DNA of 64,000 bases from Cercospora beticola (taxonomy: Eukaryota; Ascomycota; Dothideomycetes; Mycosphaerellales; Mycosphaerellaceae), in the NCBI RefSeq assembly GCF_033473495.1, contig NC_088935.1:310001-374000 (forward strand), written 5' to 3'. This document shows positions 11,644-24,337 of the stretch, piece by piece (the stretch's first letter is position 1; every line of letters starts with the position of its first letter). The notes below the pieces were generated by a model. It saw only the letters and a program-made list of their open reading frames with translations, did not search any database and was not told where the DNA came from. The translations under genes were made by a program, and so were the position numbers.

Positions 11644-14476
11644 ATGGGCTCCATAGCTATTCCAGAGCCCGCCATGTCGGAGACGTCATCTTCGCCCTCT
11701 GATACCATCGACGTGCAAGCACATGCTCCTCCGCAGTCCTCGTCCAACAAGCGCACCTCCACCGATGCCGGACTCAAGCCCAATGGCATGCGACCGAACA
11801 AGAGCGTCAAGAGAAGAGCTTCCAAGGCTTGTCAGTGCTGTCGCTCGCGCAAAGTCCGTTGCAATGTCGTCGAACACGGTCCGCCTTGTACCAATTGCCG
11901 CCTCGACGAGGTCGAATGCATTGTTTCGGAGAGCAAGCGCAAGAAGTGAGTTTTGGGCTTGTTCGCGACTGTTGTGGTCTCGTTCTAAACATATTGTACA
12001 GGAAATGGACGTCGAACGACTTGGGAGCTTCGCCGCAGCTCGGCAAGGGAGGTTTGCCATTCAACAAGCCTTCCGTGTTTCCCATGTCTGCGGCACCACC
12101 GTATGCGCCAATGCGGAAGGAATCCGTTTCTGAACATGTCCCACATGCCTTGTGTGAGTTGAAACGATGCGTATTGAAGATGTTTAAATGCTGAACGTCA
12201 CCACAGATCAAGATCTCGGGCGAAGCATGTCCATGTCTTCAGATCACCCCAGGCCAAATCTTTACGCGTCAGATATGATGATGAACCTACAGCGACTGAC
12301 TCACAAACCCTCCATGTCGAGCCCAGCTGCCGTGATGCCTCACTTCAATCTACCACAGCAGCCATCCTACAGCCTGCCGAATTATATCAAACCGCTACCC
12401 TCGAAACTTGATACGGAGGATATTTTGTACTTGGAGAAGAAGGGAGCTTTGACGATACCAAGTCAGCAACTGCGCGATGAGTTGCTCCGGAGCTACGTGG
12501 AGTTCATACATCCTTTCATGCCGTTGCTCAATATCCACGATCTGGTAGCGACGATCGATAGGAACGATGGCAATTCACCGATCAGCCTGTTACTCTTCCA
12601 GGCTATGATGTTCTGCGCGGTTGCGTCAGTGGACATACGATTCCTCAAGGCTGCGGGTTATGCAACCAGGAGAGATGCCCGCCGAGCTTTCTTCACAAAA
12701 ACGAGGACCCTCTACGATTTCGATATCGAAGTCGATCGCATATGTTTGATCCAATCACTCCTGCTTATGACATACTGGTATGAGACGCCAGATGACCAAA
12801 AGGACAGCCACCACTGGATGGGGATCGCAGTCTCGCTATCGCACACTATCGGACTCCATCGAAATCCAGAAAAATCAGCTGCTATGGATCCTGCGAGGAA
12901 GAAACTGTGGAAACGAATCTGGTGGTCGACCTACATGCGTGATCGACTGGTTGCACTGGGCATGCGTCGGCCAACTCGCATCAAAAATGCGGATTTCGAT
13001 GTTCCGATGCTGGAGCTCAGCGATTTCGAATGTGCTGTGCTTCCCGAAGGACCATCGTGTATTCCTGCAGGCTGCAAATTGCTCCGAGATCTGGACATGC
13101 AAAGGCAGCTGAACATCATGTGCATTCAGAACGCGAAGCTTTGCATCTGCATGAGCCACGTTCTTAGTGTGCAATATTCAGTCTTGAACAGCAATCATGG
13201 CGTCGTTTCTGACGAGGGCAACACAGTGACCACGGTCCGCCTCGTTGCGAAAAAGCGCGATCCTGAGCAGACGGAGGTACAGACATGCAATGCGGAGCTG
13301 GAGCAGTGGAAGTCCGAGCTTCCCGATGAAGCACAATACGCGATTCCCACATGGACAGATGTCGATTCTGGCAGGGACTCGCTCGTACTCAATCGCAGCC
13401 TGCTGCATATGATCTACTTTGCGACATTGTCCGCTTTGCATCGACCCCAGGTCCTGCCATCTACAGCTCTGCCCCCACGACAGCAGCAGACGGAACAGCT
13501 CGATCATTCTCGTAAAGCTGTGCGGCTCGCTGCGAGCGAAATTACGAGCATTGCCTATCGCCTCTACGATCTCGACATGGTGCGGTATTTACCCACCTCG
13601 GGAATCACAGTCCTCCTTCCGGCGATAATCATCCATCTTCTCGATATTAAAGCTCCAGACGAGGTAACCAGGAGAACCAGCCTCCAAGGTTTCTGTCAAT
13701 GCATGCAAATCATGAGCAGACTTCGCGACATCTATGCAGCTGCAGACTACAGTACCGCCTTCCTCGAAGCCGCAATTCGCAAAGCGGAAATCAGTCTTCC
13801 TCAGAAAACCGATGAAGTTCGCGAACGACGAGTCATCACATCTGCTCAAGATCTACTGGGAGTTGGCAAGAGATTGGGTGTAATGCCAGCAGATGAACGT
13901 CCAGCCATCGAGCGATCCGGCAGCGGCGCAATCACACCACCACCAGATTCCGCCAATGGAATCAGTGATAGCAGCAACCGCGATAACCGACTGCTGAATC
14001 TCTCGAACATGGGCCCTGCATCCGCATCTATGACAGACGACGACATCGCCCGCAAACTGAACAACTACCTAGCATCCACACCTCCAGGAAGCGACGGCCA
14101 CGCCACCCAACACGAATCCGGCATGGGCGAACACGATGAAAACAGCGGAGCACCAAATTTCCCAGGCCTAATCAACATGGCACCCGAATTCGAGCCAGAC
14201 TTCGACAGCCTGATCAATCTCGATGCCGCCGGTGACGTCTGGGGTCTCGATGAGGGCGCATACGCAGCCATGTCCGGCGAAAGCGGAGGTTTCATGGATG
14301 AAGCCTGGTTACATGCAATGAAAGAAACTGCAGGACTCAGTCCTCCGAAAGATACGCCTATGACTGGTGTTATGGGTGTTACTGCGATGAATGAATTGGG
14401 GCAAGATGTCAGTTTGAGTAAGGATATTAGTTTTTCGAGAGAGGGGGATATTAAGGCTTTGACGGTTAGTGCTTGA
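11644..14476 (+). CDS. Zn2Cys6 transcription factor, FarA/FarB/CTF1-beta-like
   Basis: Nuclear regulator of 907 residues. Exons are 11644-11945, 12002-12153 and 12207-14476; both introns are GTGAGT...CAG. The DNA-binding cluster has C63, C66, C73, C82, C85 and C92 (C-x2-C-x6-C-x8-C-x2-C-x6-C) in KACQCCRSRKVRC...PCTNCRLDEVEC, followed by SESKRKKKW. That context closely resembles the fatty-acid/cutinase regulators FarA, FarB and CTF1-beta. A fungal-specific TF domain (middle homology region) follows, including LMTYWYETPDDQKDSHHWMG and RKKLWKRIWWSTYMRDRL, at about residues 250-500. The C-terminal third is Ser/Gly/Asp-rich and acidic, a plausible activation region. By family knowledge it would control genes for long- or short-chain fatty acid use and cutinases. 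Which paralogue it is cannot be settled here. Confidence 0.9.
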
Positions 14477-15824
14477 GGCGTGAGAATGACATGATCTCCA
14501 GAGGATATGAGTTAAGTGGATGACCAAGATACTTGAGGGCTTATGAATGGTTATGATGAGTCCTGGGCGGCATATAACAGAGACGGCTGAAATTGATGCA
14601 GAGATGGGAAATATCATGACCGATGTAAAAATGTAAGATGTGTGATGTTTGAATACCAAAATGTGGAATCGCGACCAAATCGCCCAATAGGATGTCCAAA
14701 GTGCAAGAGCGAGTCCAGTGGTCTTAGAGCCCGTGGAGCTGAAATGACCAACTGATCACAACCTAGCCTCCAGCTTGCATGAGTAAACAATTCATCAAAT
14801 ATTACCCTGTTCGATGGCGGAGTTTGTGGTAAAGACGCATCGATCGCAAGAACTACTACGCTTCTTCTTGTTCATGCTCCCAAGACGTGTCCTACAGTCT
14901 GAGATGAGTGACGTCTAGACAAGCGGTCCGAGAAGATCCGTGAGGTTCTGTGGATGCTCTCGAAGCTACCAAGCTGTTCAAGGCATTGATACCAATTCTC
15001 TCTCGCTGAAGCTCTGGTGAACAGAAGCGGATCGTTCCTAGGCTACACCCCGATTAGGCTGAGTTTAAACTTTTCGCGCTGCACGCTCGACGCCACGTGA
15101 CGAAATGCTTTTGATGTTGAGCATCGTGTTGGGGTTATTTCGTGCTGGAAAGAGGAAATGTTGTCGAACATGATGATAGAAGTCTCACATGCTGACGGAA
15201 AGGATGCAGAGTCGCGTCCTACGCATGTAAGCCCGATGCGGCAGCAGTTGAAGTTGGGTGGTTGTTCGAAGTAGTGTCCTTCACGTGTCGTGTCGCAATG
15301 TCGTTGGATGGGAGTCCTTCCTCGGGCCCCCACAGCACGGACGCCTGCTCCCTTTCCTTGCTTCTGGACGAACGAACGACTCTCCCGACTTTCCATCGCC
15401 GCTCCGGGTGCATGCAACTCGTTCTGTCCGGCGTGTTTGTCCTGCGTATGATGCCTGGTCTTGTTACATACATTTGCTCTTCGATGCAGACTCGTCATTC
15501 CTTTCCCTCTCATTTGTAGCCATTTGCTCGGAAAATCACCAAAAAGAAAGCCGAATTGAGCGGAGCGCGTCAGGAGGAAATTCTGGCCGGTGTTCCCTGC
15601 AAGACATTCAGGACTGGTGCCAGGACGCGTCGGAGAAGCACAAGAGTCGTTTGTGGGAGACGACGGAGCAGCAGGACACTACATCCATTGGAGCGATAGA
15701 GACGGGACGTCTGTCGCTCGCGAACTGTTGGAAACGTGGAAGGTGAGGAGAAGTCACTGGCTGGCCGTTGATGCTCAGCCGGATGCCGTGAATATTGTTG
15801 GTGGATGGACGACGATACTGATGA
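14477..15824. other. Intergenic, FarA-like 3' flank and coiled-coil gene upstream region
   Basis: 1.35 kb. The first part is the 3' flank of the zinc-cluster gene. Open frames of up to about 160 codons in the second half do not resemble coding sequence convincingly. The missing 5' exon or start codon of the giant coiled-coil gene should lie in the right half, but I could not identify it. Confidence 0.45.
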
Positions 15825-18800
15825 TGCTGCACCATAGCCACCGACACCACCACGTCGACCGCCGCGTTTGCTCCAACGTCGCCGCCTGTCGTTGTCAAAG
15901 ATGCTGCTCTAGCTGATCCGCCCACCGAACGACGAGGACGTGATCGCGAGCCCTTCCTGCTCTCACCGCCCACACTGAGCCCCGATCTTTCGCGCTTGCC
16001 TCCTCCGCGAACGCCAGCCAGCGTGCGGAGCAGAGATAATCAGTCCGACTACCACACTGCGCCTTGGGGCTCCCCGTTGGTGTACAACTTCTCATCCTCG
16101 CCTGGCTCGAGGTCCGCTCACACTGCCTTCTCGCAACTAGATCCTCTCGAGGATAACAGCGAGCTCCAGTCGTCCCCAGCGAGCTTTGGATTGGAACACC
16201 TCATTCCCTCTCGCCTGGCAGATCTCAGCTTGCCAGTAGCCCCTAACACTTCTCCGCTCGGTATTTTCGACGACCAGACACCTCGGTCAAGGACGCAGCG
16301 CTGGGTAGATCTGCCACAGCGTCTCGAGCAGTCGGAGCGTGCGCATTGGTGGAGTGACGCGAGCACGTCAGACGCCGAAGGCCCGCGTAGAGCATCTGTT
16401 GGTGGAAAGGTCAAGCGGCCGGGCCACAAACGTCGCGAGGAGAATCGTACGTTGGATCAGCAGAGTTTCTGGGATACCTTGCGAGGTGAGAAAGGAGACG
16501 ACAGCATGTCGAGCCTCCTCGCATCACGATGGGCGGAGACGCCAGATGCGAGTGCGGAAAACGCACTCGAGCGAGCGGGAGAGGAGCTGAAGAGTGCAGA
16601 CACGACGGAGCAGTTGCCAAAGGACCTGCTAACGTCGCGATGGGCGGCGACGCCAGAGGAAGAGGAGAAGCAGAAAAGGAAGGAGCTGTCTGAGCAAGAG
16701 TCGGTTCCGAGATCCGGGGAGAATACGGCGCCGCAAAAGCAGCAGAAAGAAGAGGTCGATCCTAACTTTGTGCCGAAGAGCGTCATGGCGTCGAGATGGG
16801 CGGACACGCCTCCGCCTGAGGACGAGGAGCGCGATTTGGTGAAAGAAGTGGCCGATCAGCAAGCGCGAGACGCCGCAGCAAAGGAAGACGCGATAGCCAA
16901 GCAGGAAGCACTCTTGGCCAAAATCAATGGAAGCAGCGACCCTGAAGGTGCCCCAGAGGCAGGACACGAGAGCCCCACTATCACTCTCGCCGATTTGCCC
17001 GCCTCGCTTGTGCCAGGCCCTCCGAAAGTGAGCGCTCCGGCGCCCACGCCTTCTCCTTCGAGGCTCGAACCGCCACGACTGAAGAAGAGGGTCAGTTGGC
17101 GTGGGAAGAATATAGTCATCGCCATTCCCCGATATGACTACGAGGCTGCTGGCTTCCCGAAGCCAATGAGCAAGGAAGAAATTGCCTCGCGTATCAAGAC
17201 TTTCGAGCACGCTGGCTACAGCACTTCAGGCTACGATCTCACTGAGGAGTCGAGTATTCGAGATGGACCCGCCCAAGTCAAGGACATTTTCCCAGACGAG
17301 CGTGAAGCACGCGTGCCTCGAACGAAGGATCAGATCAATGTTATGCTGCCGGATCTCGCCAAATGGAAGGCATATATGGACTTCCTCACTGAACAGAAGT
17401 TGGCAGCTTTGGGCGTCTCCCTGGGCTTTGACGAGCCAGCACCTCTGCCGCCACTTCCTGTGCCTGGACAGATGCAGGACTTGTCTCGACAATCGTCTGG
17501 GCAGTACCCACCTCTGCCCTTCTCGCCACCAATCCCAACTGGTTCAGCCTCGAGCATGGGCAGGCCAACTCTCATGCGTGGTCACTCGCACACAATGTCT
17601 GTCGCCTCACCTATATCGCCAATGAACGGGCCTTTTGGCCACATGCATAGGCACTCAACGTTCACCGGAAGCTCGATCGGTTTCCCAGGTTCACAGCCTC
17701 AGTCGCAATTCCCTCCGAGCATGTCTCCGGGCATTCCAGGTTTGCAAGCACAGTCTCCAAGCATTCAAGTATTCCAGGCTTTCAATCAACAACAGCAACC
17801 GTTTAACTTGCAACAAGGAATGTTGCCTCGTGGCGGATCGCCAGCTCAGATCGCTGCGTTGCGGCAAGATCTTGGCCGCGGACCAGGATCCCCCTTGAGC
17901 CAGCAAATCCTCCCACAATCTCCGCAAGATTACAGTAGAGGATTGGTCGAAGATTACAGGCGCAAGCAACACGCATACTCGCAGTCGATGGCCGCACCCT
18001 CGATGCCTAACTCGTTTCTGCCGTACGGCTCACACGGATCTAGTCTGCGGCCCACCCCGGCCCTTCCGGAGCTCGCAGAGGATGACGAAGAGGAGCAAGA
18101 TGAAGCCGACGAGGCTGAAGCGTCCACGTATGTGCCGCCGCACAAGAGGGTTCAAGCCAGTACAGAAATTGTAGTCCCCACACCGAAAGGTCATCGGCAC
18201 AATATTAGTGAAGGGCTCGAGCGCGACCTTCTCGAAGCTGAAAAGCGAGAGAAGACTGTCAACCGCGATGTCGCCAAACTGGCGGAAGAGTCAGAGAGTT
18301 CACAGGCTGAATCGAAATCGCCTGATGTGGTAGCCATTGTTGCCCCCAAGGACAAACAGCCACCAGCATCACAGGTCGAAAGAGATCCGCTTGGCGATCA
18401 ACCGGTCCAAGAATCTGCGCATAGCCGGAAGAAGAGCGCATCCACGCGTTTCAACGTCGCCGCTCCGTCCTTCACCTTCAACCCAAGCGCGGAATTCAAG
18501 CCCTCTCAGCCATTCACGTTCGGTGCACCAACTACGATCCCGACTTTCGATACGCAGTCATTCGCGCCGGTACTGGCAGCACCAGCACCAGATGCAGGGC
18601 GAATGATTGGACACAACAGGCATCAGTCTTCTGGGTCTTTCAACGCGAATGCCGCGACTTTCAAGCCTACGTCGTCAGACTTCAGCTTCTCAGCTTCAGG
18701 TCCTGCATTCGGATCAGACGCTCCGAAGCAGCCAATGAATGCGCCTTCCACAATCGTTGACGAACTTCCAAAGATCTTTGGAAAAGTTGATATCCCAGAC

Positions 18801-21800
18801 ATCGTCAAGCCTGCGCGTAGGTCTAAGGCTATTGCAATCGTGAAGCCTCCGACGCCGAAGGCATCATCGGACTCGGAAGAGCCAGTGGACGATGAAGGAC
18901 GCATTCAACAAGGCAATGCAAAGAGAGGTCGCAAGATGCGTGATGACGGAGACCAGGTTCCACAATTTGCGCTGCCCTGCGATGTGCCCGCCTTCCCTGT
19001 GCCGGCCGAAAGAGTACTCGGTTCCAATGTTCCCGAGAGACCTATGTCTACATTGGAAGAGGCTGAAGCAGAGGTAGATGCCGAAGATGCTGTCACTGAG
19101 ATTTCTGAAATCACTGCGGACACTAGCAAAGCAGAGGTCATCGAGCACGAAGAAGCCACAACAGCTGGGGCTGAAGCACATCCCAAGCATGGCCACAAGC
19201 ACTCAACATCGCTATCAGCGTTGGCCAAGCCGTTCCAGCCACCAGCAACCGCGCCTGCTGAGACCAGCGAAGTCACTGCAGCTACAGAAGACCAGCGTTA
19301 CGACTCTATTAGCGACCTCGAAGAAGGCGAAATCCGCGAAGATGGCCCAAGAGTGGTTTCTCCTATCGCACAGCCTTTGTCGTTCGGCCTGGACACACGT
19401 GCCTTCCATGACCGGCCACAGCGAGCTTCGCAGGAACGCATTGATATTGTAACAGATGCGGGCCCTTCGTTTGACGAGATCGATGCCGTCATGCGCCATC
19501 TGAATGCCACGGAATCTGAGAGAGAGCCTACACCAATGCGAATGCCAAGTCCAGGCTCTCATCCAATGAAGGGTGTGACCTATCTGGCAGACTGGGGTCG
19601 TCGCGAAGCACCCAGTCCCAGCCCACGTCGGCAGGATACGAGCGCTACACCACAGCTTGATCGCACGACAGACCTCAGTGACATGGCTTTCCCCGGTTAC
19701 CCGCATGTGCGACAACTCAACAAGGCAGAGGAGGTACCCACCAGTGATTGGTCCGACATGCTGTCACCTCCCGATGCAGAGAAATTTGACCAGCGAAGCA
19801 CTTTCTTCGACAATCACATCGACAAACTCATCGGCCGCGCTGTGGAAAGCAGACTTCTGCCACTTGAAGAAAGCTTACGAAGCATTCAGAATACCGTCAT
19901 TAGGCGTAACAAGTCTTCTGACTTGCAGCTTAAGCGTACACCGTCTACTGTTGAAAGTGACGCGGATGACGAGGACGAACAATCCGACGAACTCAAGACT
20001 CGACCAATCTCCCGCGGCCGCGACAAGCGCATTGACCAGATCAAGCTCGCCGTTCTCGAGGCGCTGCGGGAGCAAAGTCCGAAACGCATGCAACAGCAAG
20101 CCATGGACATCGCCGACCTGCACACTGTCTTGGCTGATATGAAAGTATCATTCGCGCGTGCTGCTTCTTCCAATCTGGAATTGGACGATATTCGTGCCGT
20201 GGTAGAGGAGACTGTGAGGAAACAGCCAGAGTCGGCCACACCAGCAGAACAAGAAGGGCCCAAGCGGGACGAATTGTTGGAACTCGAAGGGCGCCTGAAT
20301 GAGACGTTGGCGAAATCACTTGAGGAGGCTAATCAAAGACGAGCCATTGAAGAGCGCGAAGCCGAATCGCGACGACAGTTGCGGCTTGCTGAAGAGCGCG
20401 AATCTCAAGTCCGTACGCAGTTACGTCTTGCCGAGGAAGAGTTGCAGCTCCAACGTGATGCGGCTAGAGATGAGGAGCAAAAGGTGCGCGTGATGGAGAA
20501 GGAGCGGGAGGCATGGATCGAGCGATTGGATGTGGCCGAAGAAGCCCGCCAAAAGGCCCAAGAGCGCATTGAAGACTCTGAGGCCGAGAAAGAAGCTCTG
20601 CAAGCAACGCTCGAAGAGTACCGCCTTTCGAGCCACAAGTGGCGGCATGATTCTGAAGAGGGCAAGCGAGTCCGAGAGGAACTACAATCCACCGTCAATA
20701 TGCTCACTCGTCAAGCTGAGGAGTACCAAGAGTCTACAATGGGCATGAAGCGTCGACTCGAGAAGCTCCACGAGGACATGTCCACTGCAGCTGGGCAACT
20801 TGCTAGCGAAAAGGCCGTTTGGAGGTCGAAGGAGGAAGAATATCGCGCCAAGATTGAGGCTCTCGAGCATCAGCAGCTGGTATCCGCTCGCGAACGTGCT
20901 CAGCTCGTTGACGAGATGCGCATCGTCCGTGCTTCCGCTGTCGAGAATGCTGAAGCGCGCAACGCCGTAGACCACGCAAGGTCCTCCAACCAAGAGCTGC
21001 AGGAGATGATGCACAAGTTACAGGCCCAACTCACCGAGCAGCAAGGCCTGACCGCACGTTACGAGCGCCAATTCTACGATGCCCAGGAATCGGGACGAGC
21101 TGAAGTGCATCGTACACGCTTGGCTTTCGAGACTGAAGTCGAGGCTGCTAACAACCGAGTCAACCTTGTTCGTGCCCAGCTTGAGACGGAGCTCAGCAGG
21201 ACGCGCTCAGAGTTGGAGAATGTGAGAATGGAGCTTGAAACTATGAAGGAGCGCCAGGAACACCTGCAAGAGCAAGCCGAGACCGACAAGCGAGAGGCCC
21301 TCCGAAAAGTCAACCACTCCAACAGCGTGGCTCTTGATGAGGCGCGGCACAAATATGAATCTGGTATTCAGGAGCTCACATCCCAGCATTCGCGTGCTTT
21401 GCGACATGCTCTTGAGGACAAAGACCGCGTAGAGTCTGTCTTGAATGAGCGACTCAACCTCATGCATGAGAAGCTACAACACTACCAGGAGAGGTGCGCT
21501 CATCTTGAAGAGAGACTTGAAATCGCTAAGACTGCAGCGCACCACGCCGCAAAGACAGCAAGAGCATCAAAGGCCGTAGCGTCTCCGGCATATGCACCAC
21601 AGGCGTCTTTCGGACCGCCTGAAAAGATCTCCCCACAGGCTTTGCGCGAGTCGATTCTAGTCCTTCAAGAGCAACTCCAGGAGCGCGAGACACGAATCGA
21701 GCGCCTCGAGGCAGATGCTGAAGATGAAGGACAGACCAAGAAGCAGAAAGAGGACGAGATCGCCTTCCTCCGCGAGCTCCTTGCTGTCCGCAATGAGGAG

Positions 21801-22766
21801 CTCAACGAACTCATCACTCTGATTCAAAAGCCAAACTTCGACCGTGCTCGCTGCCGCGATATCGCAATCCGCCTTCGTGCCAACCTTCAGATGGAGCAGG
21901 AAGAAAAGGACCGCTTCGCTCGGCCCAGCGGACAAGCACAGAGCGTCACGGGACAAGCATCAGCTCTTCTGAGCAGTCTCGCTACTCCAAAGGTTGCCCA
22001 GCAGCAGCTGAGCAGTGCCTTCAGCAAATGGAGAGCGAATATGGAAAGCTCGGCGTTGAAGAATGCTCCACGCTACAATGCAGATGGCCGACTGACGCCA
22101 TCGAAGGGTGCGCCTTCGCAAGCACCATTGCCAAAGGGATATCAGTCGGGCCTCATGACGCCCCCTGCAAGCAACTTCCGCAGCTCGCCCCGCCCCGAGT
22201 CGACTGACAAGCTCCCTCCACCACGCCTGAACAGCAGGCAAAGCTCGCACTCGAATCGACCAGTTTCACGAGGCTCGCATCAAAGTGCGGGCACTGAGCG
22301 ACCACGAAGTCGTCACTCGTCGGGCACCAGTCAGCGACCTGTGCCATTCAGACAAACGTCGGGCACGTCGCAGGAGAGTGCTCACACACCCCTGTTCCGT
22401 GAACAGAGCTACGATCAAGATGCTGAAGACAGTGCGCCCATTGTCCTTGATGAGGTCGAAGAGAGCTTCGCAGAGGACGACAGCCTCGATGACATCCCTG
22501 ACAGTGCGGCTCCGCCTGGCTTCAGAAGCCTACAAGACGAGATGGGGGACCCGACTCCTATGAGTGAGTTCTCCGAACCACAGGCCGCCTGACCCCGCTC
22601 GGGCCGACATAGAAGAGCGATGACAGTTCAAGAAGCTGTACTGGAGTTGAAGAAGATGGTCAGTCTGGAAAGTTTGACACCGAGCAGCGCAACGGCGTCA
22701 TTGGCGTCTGTGGATATGCCGCCATGGCTGTTTGAGGCGATGGAGGAGACGGAGAGCAGTGCGTAA
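15825..22766 (+). CDS. Giant coiled-coil protein with N-terminal SRWAxTP repeats; 5' end unresolved
   Basis: I do not recognise a named family. The frame opens at 15825 just after a stop and coding-like sequence begins at once (VVVKDAALADPPTERRGRD), but there is no ATG until MSSLLASRW at 16506, so an upstream exon or an unusual start is likely. Three SRWA-x-TP repeats (ASRWAETP, TSRWAATP, ASRWADTP) lie about 45-50 codons apart, followed by low-complexity Pro/Ser/Gln regions, a TYVPPHKR motif and an FG-like segment (FTFNPSAEFKPSQPFTFGA). A long heptad-rich coiled coil spans about 20240-21930. The continuous frame stops at 22590, but a GTGAGT...CAG intron at 22564-22626 (63 nt, with CTGAC inside) removes that stop. 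It adds 46 residues, of which QEAVLELKKMVSLESL is the start, ending at 22766. Total is about 2290 residues. A cytoskeletal or RNP scaffold role is only a guess. Confidence 0.8.
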
Positions 22767-23264
22767 GAGATGGAATTTCATTTGTTGAAGATGGTATTTG
22801 ATGTGTGGAAAATATGGTTTCCGGTCATTTTCGTTTTGGATCTGATGCATTTGCGCAAGATACCCCAGTGCGACCACCAGATTGGAATCTGCTATTTGAG
22901 ACTGACTGTATTGTTTGGACATTGTTTGAACCGAACCGGTAAATGTAATTGAAGAGGCACACACACACACGTATAGTCGTAGATAACGTCTTTTGATCAC
23001 TACTCTCACACCGCTTTCACGCCGATAATGCCAGCACTGTATTCAATGTGACCGGTCAGTAGGGATGGGTGAGAGAAGCGGTGGCGCTATGCGCGCGTGC
23101 CGGAACGTGTTCGGCTCGCATAGCACCGTGCTTTCACACACGTCACAGACTTCTCGCTCAGATCTTTTGGGACAACACGCGCACTCTCAGCACTCACTTC
23201 ATCACTAGCTTCGCAATGGAGTCTGCACATTGACATCCGGAGACCATCAGCGGAGAGACCCGCA
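22767..23264. other. Intergenic with CA microsatellite
   Basis: About 500 bases between two plus-strand genes, holding the 3' flank of the coiled-coil gene and the promoter of the carrier gene. A CA run lies at 22958-22970. No RNA gene seen. Confidence 0.5.
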
Positions 23265-24337
23265 ATGTCTGATGGCGGTAAGACCAAGAAGACAAGTGTA
23301 GGTGAGTATTCGGCCTCTGTTTCGCCACTGGCTGCTATTCTTGGTGCCTGAGGCTCAACAATCACGTAGAGTCTCTGGCTAACATCTCTTGTACAGGCTT
23401 TCATTTTCTAGCCGGCCTGGGATCTGGATGCGCCAGTGCTGCATTACTTCAGCCCGCGGATCTCCTGAAGACTCGAGTACAACAATCAAATGCGGGATCA
23501 CTGCGACAGGCTCTACGAAACGTTCTTGATGGACCGAATCCTATACGTTCACTATGGCGCGGCACAACTCCTTCTGTCATCAGGACGGGTTTCGGTAGCG
23601 CATTATACTTTGGCCTACTCAATCAGATGAGAGAATATGTCTCTCGCATGCCTGTCATACCTGTCCCTGGACTTCCTACTACTGGCGTTGGAGCAGGTCA
23701 GAGTTCGTCAGTTTTGCCAAAGATTGGCAATGTGGCGAACCTTGCGACTGGTGCAGCAGCGCGAGTTGCGGCGGGTTTCATCATGAATCCTGTTACGGTT
23801 CTGAAGGTCAGATATGAGAGTACGCACTACTCTTACACTTCCATGGCCAGCGCAGCACGAGACATTATCCGAACAGAAGGTGCGCGTGGATTCTTTGCAG
23901 GCTTCGGCGCTACTGCTGTGCGAGATGCACCATACGCCGGCTTGTACGTTCTATTATACGAACAGTCAAAAGCTCAGCTTGCGAAACTATCAAAACTGGT
24001 ACCCGGCCCAGATGGAGAACCTGGAGTGCGGAGCATGGGCAGCAATGCCACAATCAACTTCATGAGTGGCGTGGTAGCGGCAATGGCAGCTACTACTTTG
24101 ACGAACCCTTTCGATGCGATCAAGACTCGGTTGCAAATTGCTCCGGGAAAATACAGGAATCTCGTACAGGCCGCTCGGACAATGTTGGCTGAGGAAGGCG
24201 TTCGGAGCATGTTTTATGGGCTCAGTTTGAGGATCGGGAGGAAAGCTGTGAGCTCGGCTTTGACGTGGACTGTGTATGAAGAGCTGATACGAAGAGCTGA
24301 GCGGGTTGTGGAGGATAGGGTCAAGATCGGTGCGTGA
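23265..24337 (+). CDS. HEM25: Mitochondrial glycine carrier (SLC25A38 / Hem25 type)
   Basis: Inner-membrane carrier thought to import glycine for the first step of haem synthesis; 325 residues. A tiny first exon (23265-23301, [12 protein letters not shown]) joins 23397-24337 through a GTGAGT...CAG intron, splitting a Gly codon. Three mitochondrial carrier repeats are visible, each with its Px(D/E)xx(K/R) signature or a variant: [24 protein letters not shown] and [12 protein letters not shown]. The N-terminal [27 protein letters not shown] and the paired motifs [22 protein letters not shown] and [21 protein letters not shown] are characteristic of the SLC25A38/Hem25 branch. The second repeat has Val instead of the acidic residue, also seen in this branch. 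Length is normal. The branch assignment is by eye, not by tree. Confidence 0.9.

Noticed and set aside
15258..15746. 162-codon plus frame ending at a GTGAGG donor as first exon of the coiled-coil gene
   Set aside because: Phases do not match the acceptors near 15837, and the sequence does not look coding.
22590..22766. Stop-codon readthrough (TGA followed by C) extending the coiled-coil protein
   Set aside because: A canonical 63-base intron with a branch site and CAG acceptor explains the in-frame continuation better, and the TGA context is not the strong TGA-CTA readthrough motif.
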